From the NCBI RefSeq assembly GCF_029868625.1, contig NZ_JARWOJ010000240.1, forward strand, positions 1 to 52,684: a stretch of DNA of 52,684 nucleotides, written 5' to 3'. The first letter of the stretch is position 1, and each line of letters opens with the position of its first letter. This DNA comes from Nocardia neocaledoniensis. GTDB lineage: Bacteria; Actinomycetota; Actinomycetes; Mycobacteriales; Mycobacteriaceae. The notes under the pieces were generated by a model, which saw only the letters and a program-made list of their open reading frames with translations, did no database searches and was not told the DNA's origin. The position numbers were made by a program, and so were the translations under genes. Shown piece by piece: positions 27,836 through 36,140 of this stretch.

Positions 27836-27877
27836 CTACCGACCGGTAGTGTTGTAGACCTGTCACGGAATTGTCAA
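27836..27877 (-). promoter_or_regulatory. Promoter and operator of the terpenoid operon
   Basis: On the minus strand a consensus TTGACA (27877-27872) is followed after 15 bases by TACAAC (27856-27851). Immediately downstream, at the expected transcription start, lies CTACCG-AC-CGGTAG (27836-27849), a perfect 6-bp inverted repeat placed to block initiation. A TetR-like repressor would fit, but none is encoded beside the operon. Confidence 0.5.
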
Positions 27878-28339
27878 GCGCAACAACATGTTTCAGTTCC
27901 GGTTCGTGAATCATGTTGTGCGCTAAGCACACTCGAGGCGCACATCAACTCGTCGTCGCGCGGACAGCACTGGGCGCGGAGTCGGCAGAAGCGCGAAACT
28001 GCCTGTGTTTCAAGCACTTTTGCGATGCGACGGCGCATCAGGGGCCAGGTGGGTGCACGAGGGAATCGATAAGGGCGGCTGGGACCACCACGATGTGGAC
28101 CACTCGAACGACCACGCCTACTGGCGAGTACGACGTGACTCTACGTCCACGACCGGGCACGCGCGAATCGAGCGTCTCGCTTGGTGAGATCCCCACGGAT
28201 CCGGTCCCACGATTTCGGCGAAGTTCCCAAATCGCGGTTTCCTGCGCGCGAGTACCCTACTCCCGGTTGACAATTCATCGGACGATGTCACACGAGCACC
28301 TGCTTCTGACCAGATCGAGGGCCGCGCGGGGAGCCGTGT
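27878..28339. other. Non-coding region upstream of the terpenoid operon
   Basis: I see no convincing gene here. Base composition is lower in GC than neighbouring genes, short frames on both strands lack ribosome sites and codon bias, and a lone TTGACA (28267-28272, plus strand) has no matching -10. Confidence 0.5.
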
Positions 28340-28942
28340 TCAGCGTGCCGCGGAGCCGCCGAGGACGAGCAGTTCGGGCAGCGGCCGGTCGAGAACGGGG
28401 ATCGAGGGACGCGGCGCGGGGCCGCGCCGGACCACGGTGCGGTGGCGGGCCACGACCACGCCACAGGCCCGCACCGTCGTCGAGATCAGCGCCTCGGCCA
28501 ACGGCAGATCGTCCTCGCGACAGGCGTAGACCGAGAAGCGCACCGTCCCCGCGTCCGCCGGGCCGTCCTGCGCGATCGCCTCGGCGGGGCAGCTGGACAA
28601 GAGCATGACCGCGGCGGCGAAATCCCGGCACGGCTCACCCGTGGCGGGATCCTCGCCCGCCGCCATCATCGCGAAGATCCTTCGCAAGCAGGGCCTTTCG
28701 GGGATTTCCCGCCCCTGTTCGAAGCGGGACCAGCGGCGCAGAGCTGGGTGATCGGCGATGTCGGATCGATCGGCCCAGCGGCGCGTGCCCGCGGCGAGCA
28801 ACCGGTCGGCGATCGCGCGCCAGCGGGCGGGATCGTCGATCCTGGCGACGACGCGCAGGCGACGGCAATCGTCGACGCCGGGCGCGAGGAACGGTTCGAT
28901 CGTGGGGACGGCGGGGCCGATCGCCGGGCGTTGCGTCTGCAT
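28340..28942 (-). CDS. Hypothetical protein, cytoplasmic
   Basis: This 200-residue protein is one I do not recognise. It has no signal or membrane helix and is rich in Arg and Ala, with a Cys-containing middle (CRRLRVVARIDD, RPCLRRIFAMMAAGEDP, EPCRDFAAAVMLLSSCPAEA) and a later VYACREDDLPLAEALI. The ATG is preceded by GAGGGG and lies 9 bases after the small membrane protein gene, so the two form an operon. Third-position GC bias supports coding. Confidence 0.65.
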   Translation of the reverse strand: MQTQRPAIGPAVPTIEPFLAPGVDDCRRLRVVARIDDPARWRAIADRLLAAGTRRWADRSDIADHPALRRWSRFEQGREIPERPCLRRIFAMMAAGEDPATGEPCRDFAAAVMLLSSCPAEAIAQDGPADAGTVRFSVYACREDDLPLAEALISTTVRACGVVVARHRTVVRRGPAPRPSIPVLDRPLPELLVLGGSAAR

Positions 28943-28951
28943 GGGAACCCC

Positions 28952-29275
28952 TCAGCGCGTAGCGGATCCGGGTGACGGCGGCGCGGCGGCGGCGCCCCGT
29001 CGCCAGGCCAACCGGAAGGCCACGATCGCGGCCAGCACGGCGCCGATCACCACGACCGTGACGGCCGTCAGGACCACCACCCCGGAGGCGCCCACGCCCG
29101 CGTAGCGGGCGATCAACGCCGACGCCATGATGGGGCCCGCGGTGACGAGAACGGGAATCAGCAGAATCAGCCCGATGGTGACCAGCGTGGCCGGCGCCAT
29201 TGTCGATTTCATGACGGAAAAGCCCTGCCGGGAAGTCAGCATCTGCGGCCCCGACTGCCGCGTGACTGTAGCCAT
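28952..29275 (-). CDS. Small membrane protein, two helices
   Basis: This 107-residue protein has two predicted transmembrane helices (about 30-52 and 62-88) and an Arg/Ala/Pro-rich cytoplasmic tail. The start is fixed by GAGAGG ahead of the ATG. It is first in a two-gene unit with the 200-residue hypothetical. Function unknown. Confidence 0.68.
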   Translation of the reverse strand: MATVTRQSGPQMLTSRQGFSVMKSTMAPATLVTIGLILLIPVLVTAGPIMASALIARYAGVGASGVVVLTAVTVVVIGAVLAAIVAFRLAWRRGAAAAPPSPGSATR

Positions 29276-29518
29276 TTCCGCCCTCTCCGTTACCTGAAGG
29301 GAACCCAGCGAACCATGGGCTATTCAAAGTACATCGCGCGGCACGCCATTCCCCTGATTCGTCACGAAACGGTGATAACCCGAGATCAGCATGGTTCCCG
29401 CTATGCGGGAGATATCGAGGTCAGAGCTGTAATCGTGATTAACTACAAATTTGCCATACGCGCGGCGAATACAGCTTGGATAACGATTTTCGCGGCGTGG
29501 GCGTGGCGAGAACAAACA
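29276..29518. other. AT-rich non-coding interval
   Basis: This stretch is markedly poorer in GC than the genome (runs such as TAACTACAAATTTG). It should carry the promoter of the minus-strand two-gene unit. A 63-codon minus-strand frame (29324-29515) exists but starts in the hutC terminator tail without a ribosome site. It may be a remnant of acquired DNA. Confidence 0.4.
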
Positions 29519-29542
29519 CCGGCCGGTGTATGCACCGGCCGG
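29519..29542 (-). terminator. Terminator of hutC
   Basis: CCGGCCGGTG and CACCGGCCGG form a perfect 10-bp stem around a TATG loop, 13 bases past the hutC stop. A T-rich run (TGTTTGTTCT) follows on the minus strand. Confidence 0.8.
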
Positions 29543-29555
29543 AACACCTGCGGCC

Positions 29556-30329
29556 TTATTCGTCGCCGGCGGAACCGGAACCGAAACTACCTTCGAGACG
29601 ATTACGTGATCCGGGATGAATCAGCCGGGCGGCACTCACCAAACCGCCCGAGGACCAGGTCCGGCGCCGGATCAGCAAGCACGGCTCATCCGCCTCTATA
29701 CGCAACAGCTCGCATTCCTCGCGCGTGGCGCGCACCGCCTCCACGACGTGCTCGCCACGGATGAGCGGCGCCACCTCACTGAGGTAGGTATTGGGGGTGA
29801 CGACGGTGAAGTCCTGGGCCAGATACTCCGGCGCCTGCGCCGGATCGACATAACGATCCTCCACCTGGATCGGCACCTCGTCCTCGATGTGCACCAGCAG
29901 CGAGTGGAACACCCTGCCGCTCATCGCGTTTCCGAGCACCGGATGGCGCGCGTCGGCCTCTTCCGCGCGGACGAAGACCACCTCGGTGCGATGCCGGTGA
30001 CCGCGCCGGGAGATCTCGTCGGCGATGTTCCTGACCTCGAACAGCGGGGAGGCGGCCTTGGTCGGCGCGACGAAGGTCCCCACTCCCATCACGCGATTGA
30101 GCGCGCCGTCGGCGGTGAGATCGCGCAGGGCGCGGTTGATCGTCATGCGAGACAGGCCCAGCGCGGTGACCAGCTGGTTCTCCGAGGGGATCTGTTCACC
30201 CTCGACCCAGCGCCCGGCCTTGATCTGCGCCATGATCAGCTGCTTGACGCGTTCGTACGCCGCGAATTCGGTCCCCAGTTCGCTGTACAGCGCGGCCAGG
30301 TCCGCATCGACCACTTCGATCGCCACCAC
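29556..30329 (-). CDS. hutC: Histidine utilisation repressor HutC (GntR family)
   Basis: This 257-residue GntR/HutC protein has an N-terminal winged helix (AYERVKQLIMAQIKAGRWVEGEQIPSENQLV, LGLSRMTINRALRDLTADGAL) and a UTRA ligand domain starting near FEVRNIADEISRRGH and containing EDRYVDP and CLLIRRRTWS. HutC senses urocanate and leaves its operators when histidine is degraded. Divergent from hutU across a palindromic TGTATATACA. The start is one of two consecutive GTG codons behind GAGGG. Confidence 0.94.
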   Translation of the reverse strand: MVAIEVVDADLAALYSELGTEFAAYERVKQLIMAQIKAGRWVEGEQIPSENQLVTALGLSRMTINRALRDLTADGALNRVMGVGTFVAPTKAASPLFEVRNIADEISRRGHRHRTEVVFVRAEEADARHPVLGNAMSGRVFHSLLVHIEDEVPIQVEDRYVDPAQAPEYLAQDFTVVTPNTYLSEVAPLIRGEHVVEAVRATREECELLRIEADEPCLLIRRRTWSSGGLVSAARLIHPGSRNRLEGSFGSGSAGDE

Positions 30330-30388
30330 CGGTATCCGTTCCCTCAGTTTCCCCAGAGAATACGTTGCCTCCTAGCGAGGCAGCGCGC

Positions 30389-30421
30389 TTGACAATCCAC
30401 TTGTATATACAGGACTATACC
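30389..30421 (+). promoter_or_regulatory. hutU promoter with HutC operator
   Basis: TTGACA (30389-30394) and TATACC (30416-30421) flank the perfect palindrome TGTATATACA (30402-30411). The same palindrome occurs in both hut promoters at 39.4 kb, which identifies it as the HutC operator. The spacer between the hexamers is long (21 bases), so the -10 call is tentative. Confidence 0.6.
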
Positions 30422-30476
30422 ACTAGTCTGGATTTCAGTGACCCAGGACACAGCCGTCTTCTCGAGGAGTGAACCG

Positions 30477-32156
30477 ATGACCGACGCCCCCATCCAGCCC
30501 GCATCCGGACCACGGCCCGTGTCCGCCCCGCGCGGTTCCCAGCTGCGCACCCTGGGCTGGCAGCAGGAGGGCGCCCTGCGGATGCTGATGAACAACCTCG
30601 ATCCCGAGGTCGCCGAGCGGCCGGACGATCTCGTCGTCTACGGCGGCACCGGCCGGGCGGTGCGCAGCTGGGCGGCGTTCGACGCGATCGTGCGCACCCT
30701 CGAGACCCTGGCCGACGACGAGACCCTGCTGGTGCAGTCGGGCAAGCCGGTCGGTGTGTTCCGCACCAACGAGTGGGCACCGCGCGTCCTGCTCGCGAAC
30801 TCGAATCTGGTGGGCGACTGGGCGAACTGGGCCGATTTCCGCAAGCTCGAACAGGCCGGGCTGATGATGTACGGCCAGATGACCGCGGGCTCGTGGATCT
30901 ACATCGGCAGCCAGGGCATCCTGCAGGGCACCTACGAGACCTTCGGCGCGGTGGCGCGCAAGCGGTTCGGCGGCACGCTGGCCGGCACCATCACACTCAC
31001 CGCGGGCGTGGGCGGCATGGGTGGGGCGCAGCCGCTGGCGGTGACCATGAACGAGGGCGTCGCGCTGTGTGTCGACTGCGATCCCGCGCGCATCGATCGC
31101 CGGATCGCGCACGGCTACCTCGACACCAGGGCCGAATCCCTGGAGCAGGCACTGGAACTGGCGATCGCCGCGCGCGACGAGCGCAGGCCGCTCTCGATCG
31201 GCCTGGTCGGCAATGCCGCCGAGGTGTTCCCGCGGTTGCTGGCGATGGACGCGCCCATCGACGTCGTCACCGACCAGACCTCGGCCCATGATCCGCTGTC
31301 CTACCTGCCGATCGGCGTCGCGCTCGAGGACTGGCACACCCTCGCCGAGAAGGATCCGGCCTGGTTCACCACCGAGGCACAGGCCTCGATGGCCAAGCAC
31401 GTCGAGGCCATGGTCGGGTTCATGGACAAGGGCGCCGAGGTGTTCGACTACGGCAACTCGATCCGCGACGAGGCCCGCAAGGGCGGCTACGACCGGGCTT
31501 TCGCGTTCCCCGGCTTCGTCCCCGCCTACATCCGCCCGCTGTTCGAGGAGGGCCTCGGTCCCTTCCGCTGGGCCGCGCTCTCGGGTGACCCGAAGGACAT
31601 CGCCGCCACCGACCGCGCGATCATGGAGTTGTTCCCGGAGAACGAGCACCTGAAGCGCTGGATCACCATGGCCGGTGAGAAGGTGCAGTTCGAGGGCCTG
31701 CCCGCGCGGATCTGCTGGCTCGGTTACGGCGAACGTCACCGGGCGGGCCTGAAGTTCAACGAGATGGTCGCCTCGGGTGAGCTGTCGGCTCCCCTGGCCA
31801 TCGGCCGCGACCACCTCGACTCCGGCTCGGTGGCTTCCCCCTACCGCGAGACCGAGGCCATGGCCGACGGTTCCGACGCCGTCGCCGACTGGCCGCTGCT
31901 CAACGCCCTGCTCAACACCGCCTCCGGCGCCTCGTGGGTCTCGATCCACCACGGCGGCGGCGTCGGCATGGGCCGGTCCATCCACGCCGGTCAGGTGTGC
32001 ATCGCCGACGGCACCGAGCTGGCCGCCCGGAAACTCGAGCGGGTGCTGACCAACGACCCCGGCATGGGCGTCATCCGCCATGTCGACGCGGGCTACGAGC
32101 ACGCGGCCGACGTGGCGCGTGCGCGCGGGGTGCGAATCCCCATGCAGGAGAACTGA
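30477..32156 (+). CDS. hutU: Urocanate hydratase
   Basis: This 559-residue NAD+-dependent enzyme converts urocanate to 4-imidazolone-5-propionate, step 2 of histidine degradation. Family segments are [41 protein letters not shown], the NAD-site [31 protein letters not shown], and the active-site [18 protein letters not shown] with [16 protein letters not shown] 30477 is chosen for GAGGAG seven bases ahead; an ATG 13 codons upstream lacks one. Followed by a strong terminator, so it is a single-gene unit. Confidence 0.96.
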   Translation: MTDAPIQPASGPRPVSAPRGSQLRTLGWQQEGALRMLMNNLDPEVAERPDDLVVYGGTGRAVRSWAAFDAIVRTLETLADDETLLVQSGKPVGVFRTNEWAPRVLLANSNLVGDWANWADFRKLEQAGLMMYGQMTAGSWIYIGSQGILQGTYETFGAVARKRFGGTLAGTITLTAGVGGMGGAQPLAVTMNEGVALCVDCDPARIDRRIAHGYLDTRAESLEQALELAIAARDERRPLSIGLVGNAAEVFPRLLAMDAPIDVVTDQTSAHDPLSYLPIGVALEDWHTLAEKDPAWFTTEAQASMAKHVEAMVGFMDKGAEVFDYGNSIRDEARKGGYDRAFAFPGFVPAYIRPLFEEGLGPFRWAALSGDPKDIAATDRAIMELFPENEHLKRWITMAGEKVQFEGLPARICWLGYGERHRAGLKFNEMVASGELSAPLAIGRDHLDSGSVASPYRETEAMADGSDAVADWPLLNALLNTASGASWVSIHHGGGVGMGRSIHAGQVCIADGTELAARKLERVLTNDPGMGVIRHVDAGYEHAADVARARGVRIPMQEN

Positions 32157-32163
32157 TCCCGCG

Positions 32164-32201
32164 CCGCTGTCCGCATCGTCGCCGGTGCGGGCAGCGGTTT
32201 T
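32164..32201 (+). terminator. Terminator of hutU
   Basis: CCGCTGTCCGCA (32164-32175) pairs with TGCGGGCAGCGG (32186-32197), one G-U pair, followed by TTTT. It begins 8 bases after the stop. Confidence 0.85.
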
Positions 32202-32241
32202 CCCGCGCGAACGTCCTCGCGGTTTCCGCCGCACTCTTTAC

Positions 32242-32263
32242 AATGACTGACCGGTCAGCCATT
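32242..32263. promoter_or_regulatory. TetR operator ahead of the TetR/membrane-protein pair
   Basis: The core CTGACCGGTCAG (32247-32258) is a perfect 12-bp palindrome, extended by AATG and CATT arms to 22 bases with one mismatched pair. It ends 9 bases before the TetR start, the usual position for autorepression. Confidence 0.7.
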
Positions 32264-32271
32264 ATCGACCC

Positions 32272-32841
32272 ATGCCGAAAGCCATCGATCGTGCCGCACG
32301 CCAGGAGGAGATCCTGCTCGCTGCGGCCGCGGTGTTCGCCCGCAAGGGCTTCGCCGCCACCCGGGTAGAGGATGTCGCCGCCGAAGCGGGAATCGCCAAA
32401 GGCAGTGTGTACCTGTACTTCCCGAGCCGGGATTCGCTCCTGGCCGGCGTGTTCGACAGCTACGCGCGGCGATCCGCGCAGGTGCTCGCGGAGGTGGGCG
32501 ACGGCCCGGCACTCGACCGCCTCGAGCGGCTGATCCGCGCCACGCTCGCGATGCTGGCCGCGCACCCCGATCACGCGCGGGTGCTGCTGGATGTGTGGGC
32601 GGCGAAGCCACCCATCGACATGGTCGCGGTCTATCGCGAATATCGCGCGGCCGTCGCCGCATTGCTCCGCGCGGCCGTCGCCGAGGGCACGGTGCGCGAC
32701 GGGGTCGACGAACGGCACGCCGCGGTGGTCGTCGGCGCCATCGAGGGCTGCCTGATCCAGACACTGGTGGACCCGGCGTTGTCTCTGACGGAGCTCACCG
32801 AACCGGTCCTGGATGTCTGCGTGACGGGAATCCGGCGATGA
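32272..32841 (+). CDS. TetR-family regulator
   Basis: This 189-residue protein has a classic TetR helix-turn-helix (ARKGFAATRVEDVAAEAGIAKGSVYLYFPSRDSLLAGVF) and an all-helical ligand domain. It probably represses itself and the downstream membrane protein, whose ATG overlaps its stop (ATGA). The 22-base palindrome upstream is the obvious operator. Ligand unknown; such pairs often sense a lipophilic compound. Confidence 0.9.
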   Translation: MPKAIDRAARQEEILLAAAAVFARKGFAATRVEDVAAEAGIAKGSVYLYFPSRDSLLAGVFDSYARRSAQVLAEVGDGPALDRLERLIRATLAMLAAHPDHARVLLDVWAAKPPIDMVAVYREYRAAVAALLRAAVAEGTVRDGVDERHAAVVVGAIEGCLIQTLVDPALSLTELTEPVLDVCVTGIRR

Positions 32842-33368
32842 CGGCGCTCACCGATCGGCTCATCGCACCGGGCGCGACGCGGGCCGAGATCGCCCTCGGG
32901 TTCGGCGTCGCCGCGTGCGGTGCGGCCGGTGCGGCGGCACTCGCGGCGGGCGCGCAGTACTCGTGGCTCGCCGTCACGGTGATCGCGGTGCTGGCGTTCG
33001 ATCTGTTCGGTGGATCCGTCGTCAACGCCATGGGCTCGGCCAAACGCTGGTATCACCGTCCGGGGCGAACCGCGGTGCATCATCTGGGTTTCGTGGCAAT
33101 CCATGTCCAGCCGTTCCTGCTGGCCTGGGTGGTGCCCGGGTTCAGCTGGGCGGCCGCCGCGACCGTGTACGCCCTCACCCTGACCGGCGCGGTCGTCGTG
33201 ACCGCGACATCTCACCCGATCCGCCGACCGGTCGCCTTCGCCGTCACCACCCTCGGCCTGCTGGTGGTCACCGGATCGTTCACCGTCCCCCCGGAGGTGG
33301 GCTGGTTCGCGCCTGTGCTCATGATCAAACTGCTACTCGCACATCTGCTTCCGGAAGAATCGGCGTAG
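32838..33368 (+). CDS. Integral membrane protein of unknown function
   Basis: This 176-residue protein has five or so transmembrane helices. A His-containing loop (RWYHRPGRTAVHHLGFVAIHVQPFLLAW) between helices is the only distinctive feature and could bind a metal or haem. It is translationally coupled to the TetR gene. No family is recognised. Confidence 0.72.
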   Translation: MTALTDRLIAPGATRAEIALGFGVAACGAAGAAALAAGAQYSWLAVTVIAVLAFDLFGGSVVNAMGSAKRWYHRPGRTAVHHLGFVAIHVQPFLLAWVVPGFSWAAAATVYALTLTGAVVVTATSHPIRRPVAFAVTTLGLLVVTGSFTVPPEVGWFAPVLMIKLLLAHLLPEESA

Positions 33369-33426
33369 CGAGCTCGCCGAAAACGGCGCGGGCCGCCCGC
33401 CCGTTGCCGGCGCGGGCGACCTCCGG

Positions 33427-33732
33427 TCAATTGTCCTGATGCTCGCGGAACCTCGCCTCCATCTCCGCCGCGAGGCGCGGACGCTCGGCCTCCATCTTCT
33501 GCACATAGGCGACCGCGTCACCGACCGTCCGCAGACTGGCCAGATCCTCGTCGGGAATCTTCACGTCGTACTTGTCCTCGAGCTGGACGGCGATCTCGAC
33601 GAGCGAGAGGGAGTCGATCTCCAGTTCCTCGACGAAGGACTTCTCCATCGTCACCTCCTCGGCCTCGATTCCGGTCACCTCCTCGATGATCTCGGCGATG
33701 CCTGCGACGATTGCTTCCTGGGTGGTAGCCAC
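33427..33732 (-). CDS. AcpM-like acyl carrier protein
   Basis: This 101-residue acyl carrier protein has the phosphopantetheine serine at S41 in EELEIDSLSLVEIAVQLEDKY. The sequence from TQEAIVAGIAEIIEEVTGIE to KIPDEDLASLRTVGDAVAYVQK closely follows mycobacterial AcpM, the mycolate-elongation carrier, but the C-terminal extension is shorter. It is not in a FAS-II operon; the neighbour is a divergent MerR regulator. GTG 33732 follows a perfect AAGGAG. A second, conditionally expressed carrier for FAS-II or a polyketide-like step is likely. Confidence 0.88.
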   Translation of the reverse strand: MATTQEAIVAGIAEIIEEVTGIEAEEVTMEKSFVEELEIDSLSLVEIAVQLEDKYDVKIPDEDLASLRTVGDAVAYVQKMEAERPRLAAEMEARFREHQDN

Positions 33733-33762
33733 GAATCTCCTTGTCCGGTGGGCAGTACCGGT

Positions 33763-33794
33763 ACGGTAAAAGCTCCACCGGGGTGGAGGTTCAA
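33763..33794 (-). promoter_or_regulatory. MerR-type promoter of the acyl carrier protein gene
   Basis: On the minus strand TTGAAC (33794-33789) and TACCGT (33768-33763) are 20 bases apart. The spacer holds CTCCACC-N2-GGTGGAG (33773-33788), a perfect 7-bp inverted repeat. An over-long spacer containing an operator is the hallmark of MerR-activated promoters, and the MerR gene is adjacent and divergent. Confidence 0.65.
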
Positions 33795-33800
33795 GGGATT

Positions 33801-34721
33801 GTGACGGACAACACACGCGCGGCCGCGGTGATCAGCATCGGAGAGTTGGCGCGCGACACCGGATTCGCCGTGCGGACGATCCGGTTCTATTGCGACGAGG
33901 GTCTTCTGGAGGCCCGCCGCAGTGCGGGTGGGCATCGGGTGTTCGACGCGGACTGCGCTACCGAACGGCTCGGGCTGATCCGGCGGATGCGGGCGCTGGG
34001 GCTCGGGCTGGATGCCATCGGCGAGGTGGTGCGTGGGGAGCGGTCGCTGGCGGAGGTCGTCGCCGCCGAGAGCGCGCGGGTGGACCTGGAATTCCGCGCA
34101 CTGGCCTGGCGGCGGGCGTCGCTGCGGGCACTGGATTCGGTGGGTCCGGCAGGACGGGACGAACGGCTGGCCCTGCTCGCCGCAGCCCAGGACGGTCGTG
34201 CGGTCCACGACGAACTGGTGCGGTTCTGGCGGCAGGTCCTCGGGCCTGTCCCGCGCCACGACGTCGAGACCTACGTGGGCTGGAATGTGCCTGAGCCACC
34301 GGCGGATCCGTCGGTCGACGAGGTCGTCGCCTATGCCGAGCTGGCCGCGCTCGCCACCGATCCCGCGGTGCGCCGCGTGGTCCGGCATCAGCTGTGGCGG
34401 AGCCGGCCCGAACTCGTGCGCGATCCCTCGGCGCTCTACACCGACATCGACGCGGCCCTGGTGGAGGTGGTGGCGCTGGTCGCCGCGGGCGCGCCGCCCC
34501 GGCCGGGCCGTGCGCTCGACCGGTTCGTCGCCACGCACGCGGCCGCACGCGGGGAGCACGACTCCCCGCACTTCCGCGCACAGCTCCTGCGGGACGCGGC
34601 CGACACCGATCCGCGGGTACGTCGCTACTGGGACCGCACCGCAGTGCTTCTCGGCGAACGCATCACCGTCGGGCGGGCACTGCGCTGGGTACACGGCGCG
34701 CTGACGCACCCACGGGAGTAG
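33801..34721 (+). CDS. MerR-family transcriptional regulator
   Basis: This 306-residue protein begins with a MerR helix-turn-helix (ISIGELARDTGFAVRTIRFYCDEGLLEARRSAGGHRVF) and dimerisation region (LGLIRRMRALGLGLDAIGEVV). The remaining ~200 residues are a helical effector domain without Cys pairs, so a small-molecule rather than a metal signal is more likely. GTG 33801 is used, with AAGGG ahead. The operator sits inside the divergent acp promoter, 12 bases from this start, so the protein should regulate both genes. Confidence 0.86.
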   Translation: MTDNTRAAAVISIGELARDTGFAVRTIRFYCDEGLLEARRSAGGHRVFDADCATERLGLIRRMRALGLGLDAIGEVVRGERSLAEVVAAESARVDLEFRALAWRRASLRALDSVGPAGRDERLALLAAAQDGRAVHDELVRFWRQVLGPVPRHDVETYVGWNVPEPPADPSVDEVVAYAELAALATDPAVRRVVRHQLWRSRPELVRDPSALYTDIDAALVEVVALVAAGAPPRPGRALDRFVATHAAARGEHDSPHFRAQLLRDAADTDPRVRRYWDRTAVLLGERITVGRALRWVHGALTHPRE

Positions 34722-34969
34722 GACACCGCGAGCCCAGTTCGATCACAGAACTCCGTGTCCAGGCGTGCCGGGGGAAATCCGCGTCGCGGGCGATGTGTGA
34801 GGTCACGGCACTGGAGACGTCGCCGACAGGGCAGGTCCCTGTGGCGTCCACCAGGATTCGACCGCGCAGACCGCCTGCCGCACCGAGTTCGCAGCTGGTT
34901 CTGGCGGCGGGGGCAGCGGTCGAGACGGAATGGTTGCGCCCACGCCGCCGGAACAGCCGCGCCGGACGG
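34722..34969. other. Intergenic region between convergent genes
   Basis: I see no gene or clear terminator in this 248-base stretch between the MerR and GNAT genes. Confidence 0.4.
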
Positions 34970-35491
34970 CTAGCGGCTGCCCGTGGTGATCGGGGTCAGA
35001 TCCAGGTCCCAGTTCTGGCCGCGCACCTCGTGGCCGAAGCTGTGCCGAGGCTCTTCGCTGGTTCGGGTGAATCCCGCCGCCGCGTAGATCCGGTGCGCGG
35101 AGGACTGGGCGTCGGTGGTCCACAACGTGATCCGGGTGTAGCCGGCGGCGCGGGCGAAGGCCAGGACCCGCGCGACAAGTGCGGTCCCGACCCCGAGGCC
35201 GCGGGCCGCGGGAGTGACCAGCAGGGTGCGCAACTGGGCGGCACCGGACTCGGCACCGTGCACGCAGAGCACACAGCCCGCGCGCGCACCGTCGACCTCG
35301 GCGATCCAGGCGGCATCGGTGGCCGGGTCACGCCGAGTCGCGTAGTCGCCGACGATCCCGGCGACCAGCGCCTCGAACTCGGTGTTCCAGCCGAACTGTT
35401 CGGCGTAGATCTCCCCGTGAGCCTGCACGATCCAGCCCAGATCGCCGGGGCGGTCGGCCACGCGGATCACCACTCTCGCCTCGTCGCGCAT
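34970..35491 (-). CDS. GNAT-family N-acetyltransferase
   Basis: This 173-residue GNAT protein has the acetyl-CoA pyrophosphate loop in LLVTPAARGLGVGTALVARVLAFAR and the following ITLWTTDAQSSAHRIYAAAGFTRT, a motif A/B pair typical of the family. The N-terminus (ADRPGDLGWIVQAHGEIYAEQFGWN) matches GNAT domains often fused to MarR regulators. Divergent from a TetR gene with a 20-base operator between, so it is probably TetR-controlled. Substrate unknown. Confidence 0.88.
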   Translation of the reverse strand: MRDEARVVIRVADRPGDLGWIVQAHGEIYAEQFGWNTEFEALVAGIVGDYATRRDPATDAAWIAEVDGARAGCVLCVHGAESGAAQLRTLLVTPAARGLGVGTALVARVLAFARAAGYTRITLWTTDAQSSAHRIYAAAGFTRTSEEPRHSFGHEVRGQNWDLDLTPITTGSR

Positions 35492-35521
35492 GAGCCACCT
35501 CGCTACCGGATGAACCGAATC

Positions 35522-35541
35522 ACTGAAACGAGTGTTTCAGT
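35522..35541. promoter_or_regulatory. TetR operator between GNAT and TetR genes
   Basis: ACTGAAAC-GAGT-GTTTCAGT is a perfect 8-bp inverted repeat with a four-base centre, midway between the divergent starts. Confidence 0.72.
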
Positions 35542-35558
35542 AGCTGTAGGCTACCGGC

Positions 35559-36140
35559 ATGGCGCTCGAGTCGACAACCCCCTCCGCGCGACAGACCGAA
35601 CTCCTGGAGGCGGCCTACCGGTACGCGCTCGAGCACGGCCTCGCCGATCTCTCGCTGCGCCCACTCGCGTCCGCCATCGGCTCCAGCCCGCGGGTGCTGA
35701 TGTTCCTGTTCGGCAACAAGGACGGCCTGGTCCGGGCACTGCTCGCCCGGGCACGGACCGACGAACTCGCCTTCCTCGGCGAGCTGACCGACCGGCCCGC
35801 GCCCGCCGACCTCGCAGCCGCTGTCGACCGGGTCTGGCGCTGGCTCGCCGCGCCGGACCATCGCCCCCTGCTCCGCCTGTGGACCGAGGCCTATGCCCGC
35901 TCACTGGTGGAACCCGACGGACCCTGGTCGGGATTCGCCCGCGCCACCGTCGACGACTGGCTGACGCTGCTCGCCCGATTCCAGCCCACCGGCAACACCG
36001 GCGCCGTCACCGACCGCACCCTGGCCCTGGCCGTCCTCCGCGGGTGCCTGCTCGATCTCCTCGCCACCGGCGACGAATCCCGCGTCACCGCCGCCGTGCA
36101 CCACTACCGCGCCACCCTGTCCGGCAGTGCGGTGTCCTGA
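35559..36140 (+). CDS. TetR-family regulator
   Basis: This 193-residue TetR protein has the helix-turn-helix LSLRPLASAIGSSPRVLMFLFGNKDGLVRALL, with FLFGNKDGL in place of the common YYYFxSKE, a variant seen in several actinobacterial groups. The ligand domain is helical. It likely represses itself and the divergent GNAT gene through the perfect palindrome between them. Confidence 0.88.
   Translation: MALESTTPSARQTELLEAAYRYALEHGLADLSLRPLASAIGSSPRVLMFLFGNKDGLVRALLARARTDELAFLGELTDRPAPADLAAAVDRVWRWLAAPDHRPLLRLWTEAYARSLVEPDGPWSGFARATVDDWLTLLARFQPTGNTGAVTDRTLALAVLRGCLLDLLATGDESRVTAAVHHYRATLSGSAVS

Noticed and set aside
28005..28187. A 60-codon plus-strand frame in the terpenoid upstream region
   Set aside because: No ribosome site, no codon bias and no recognisable motif.
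29324..29515. A 63-codon minus-strand frame in the AT-rich interval
   Set aside because: Its TTG start lies in the hutC terminator tail, there is no ribosome site and no homologue is recognised; kept only as a composition anomaly.
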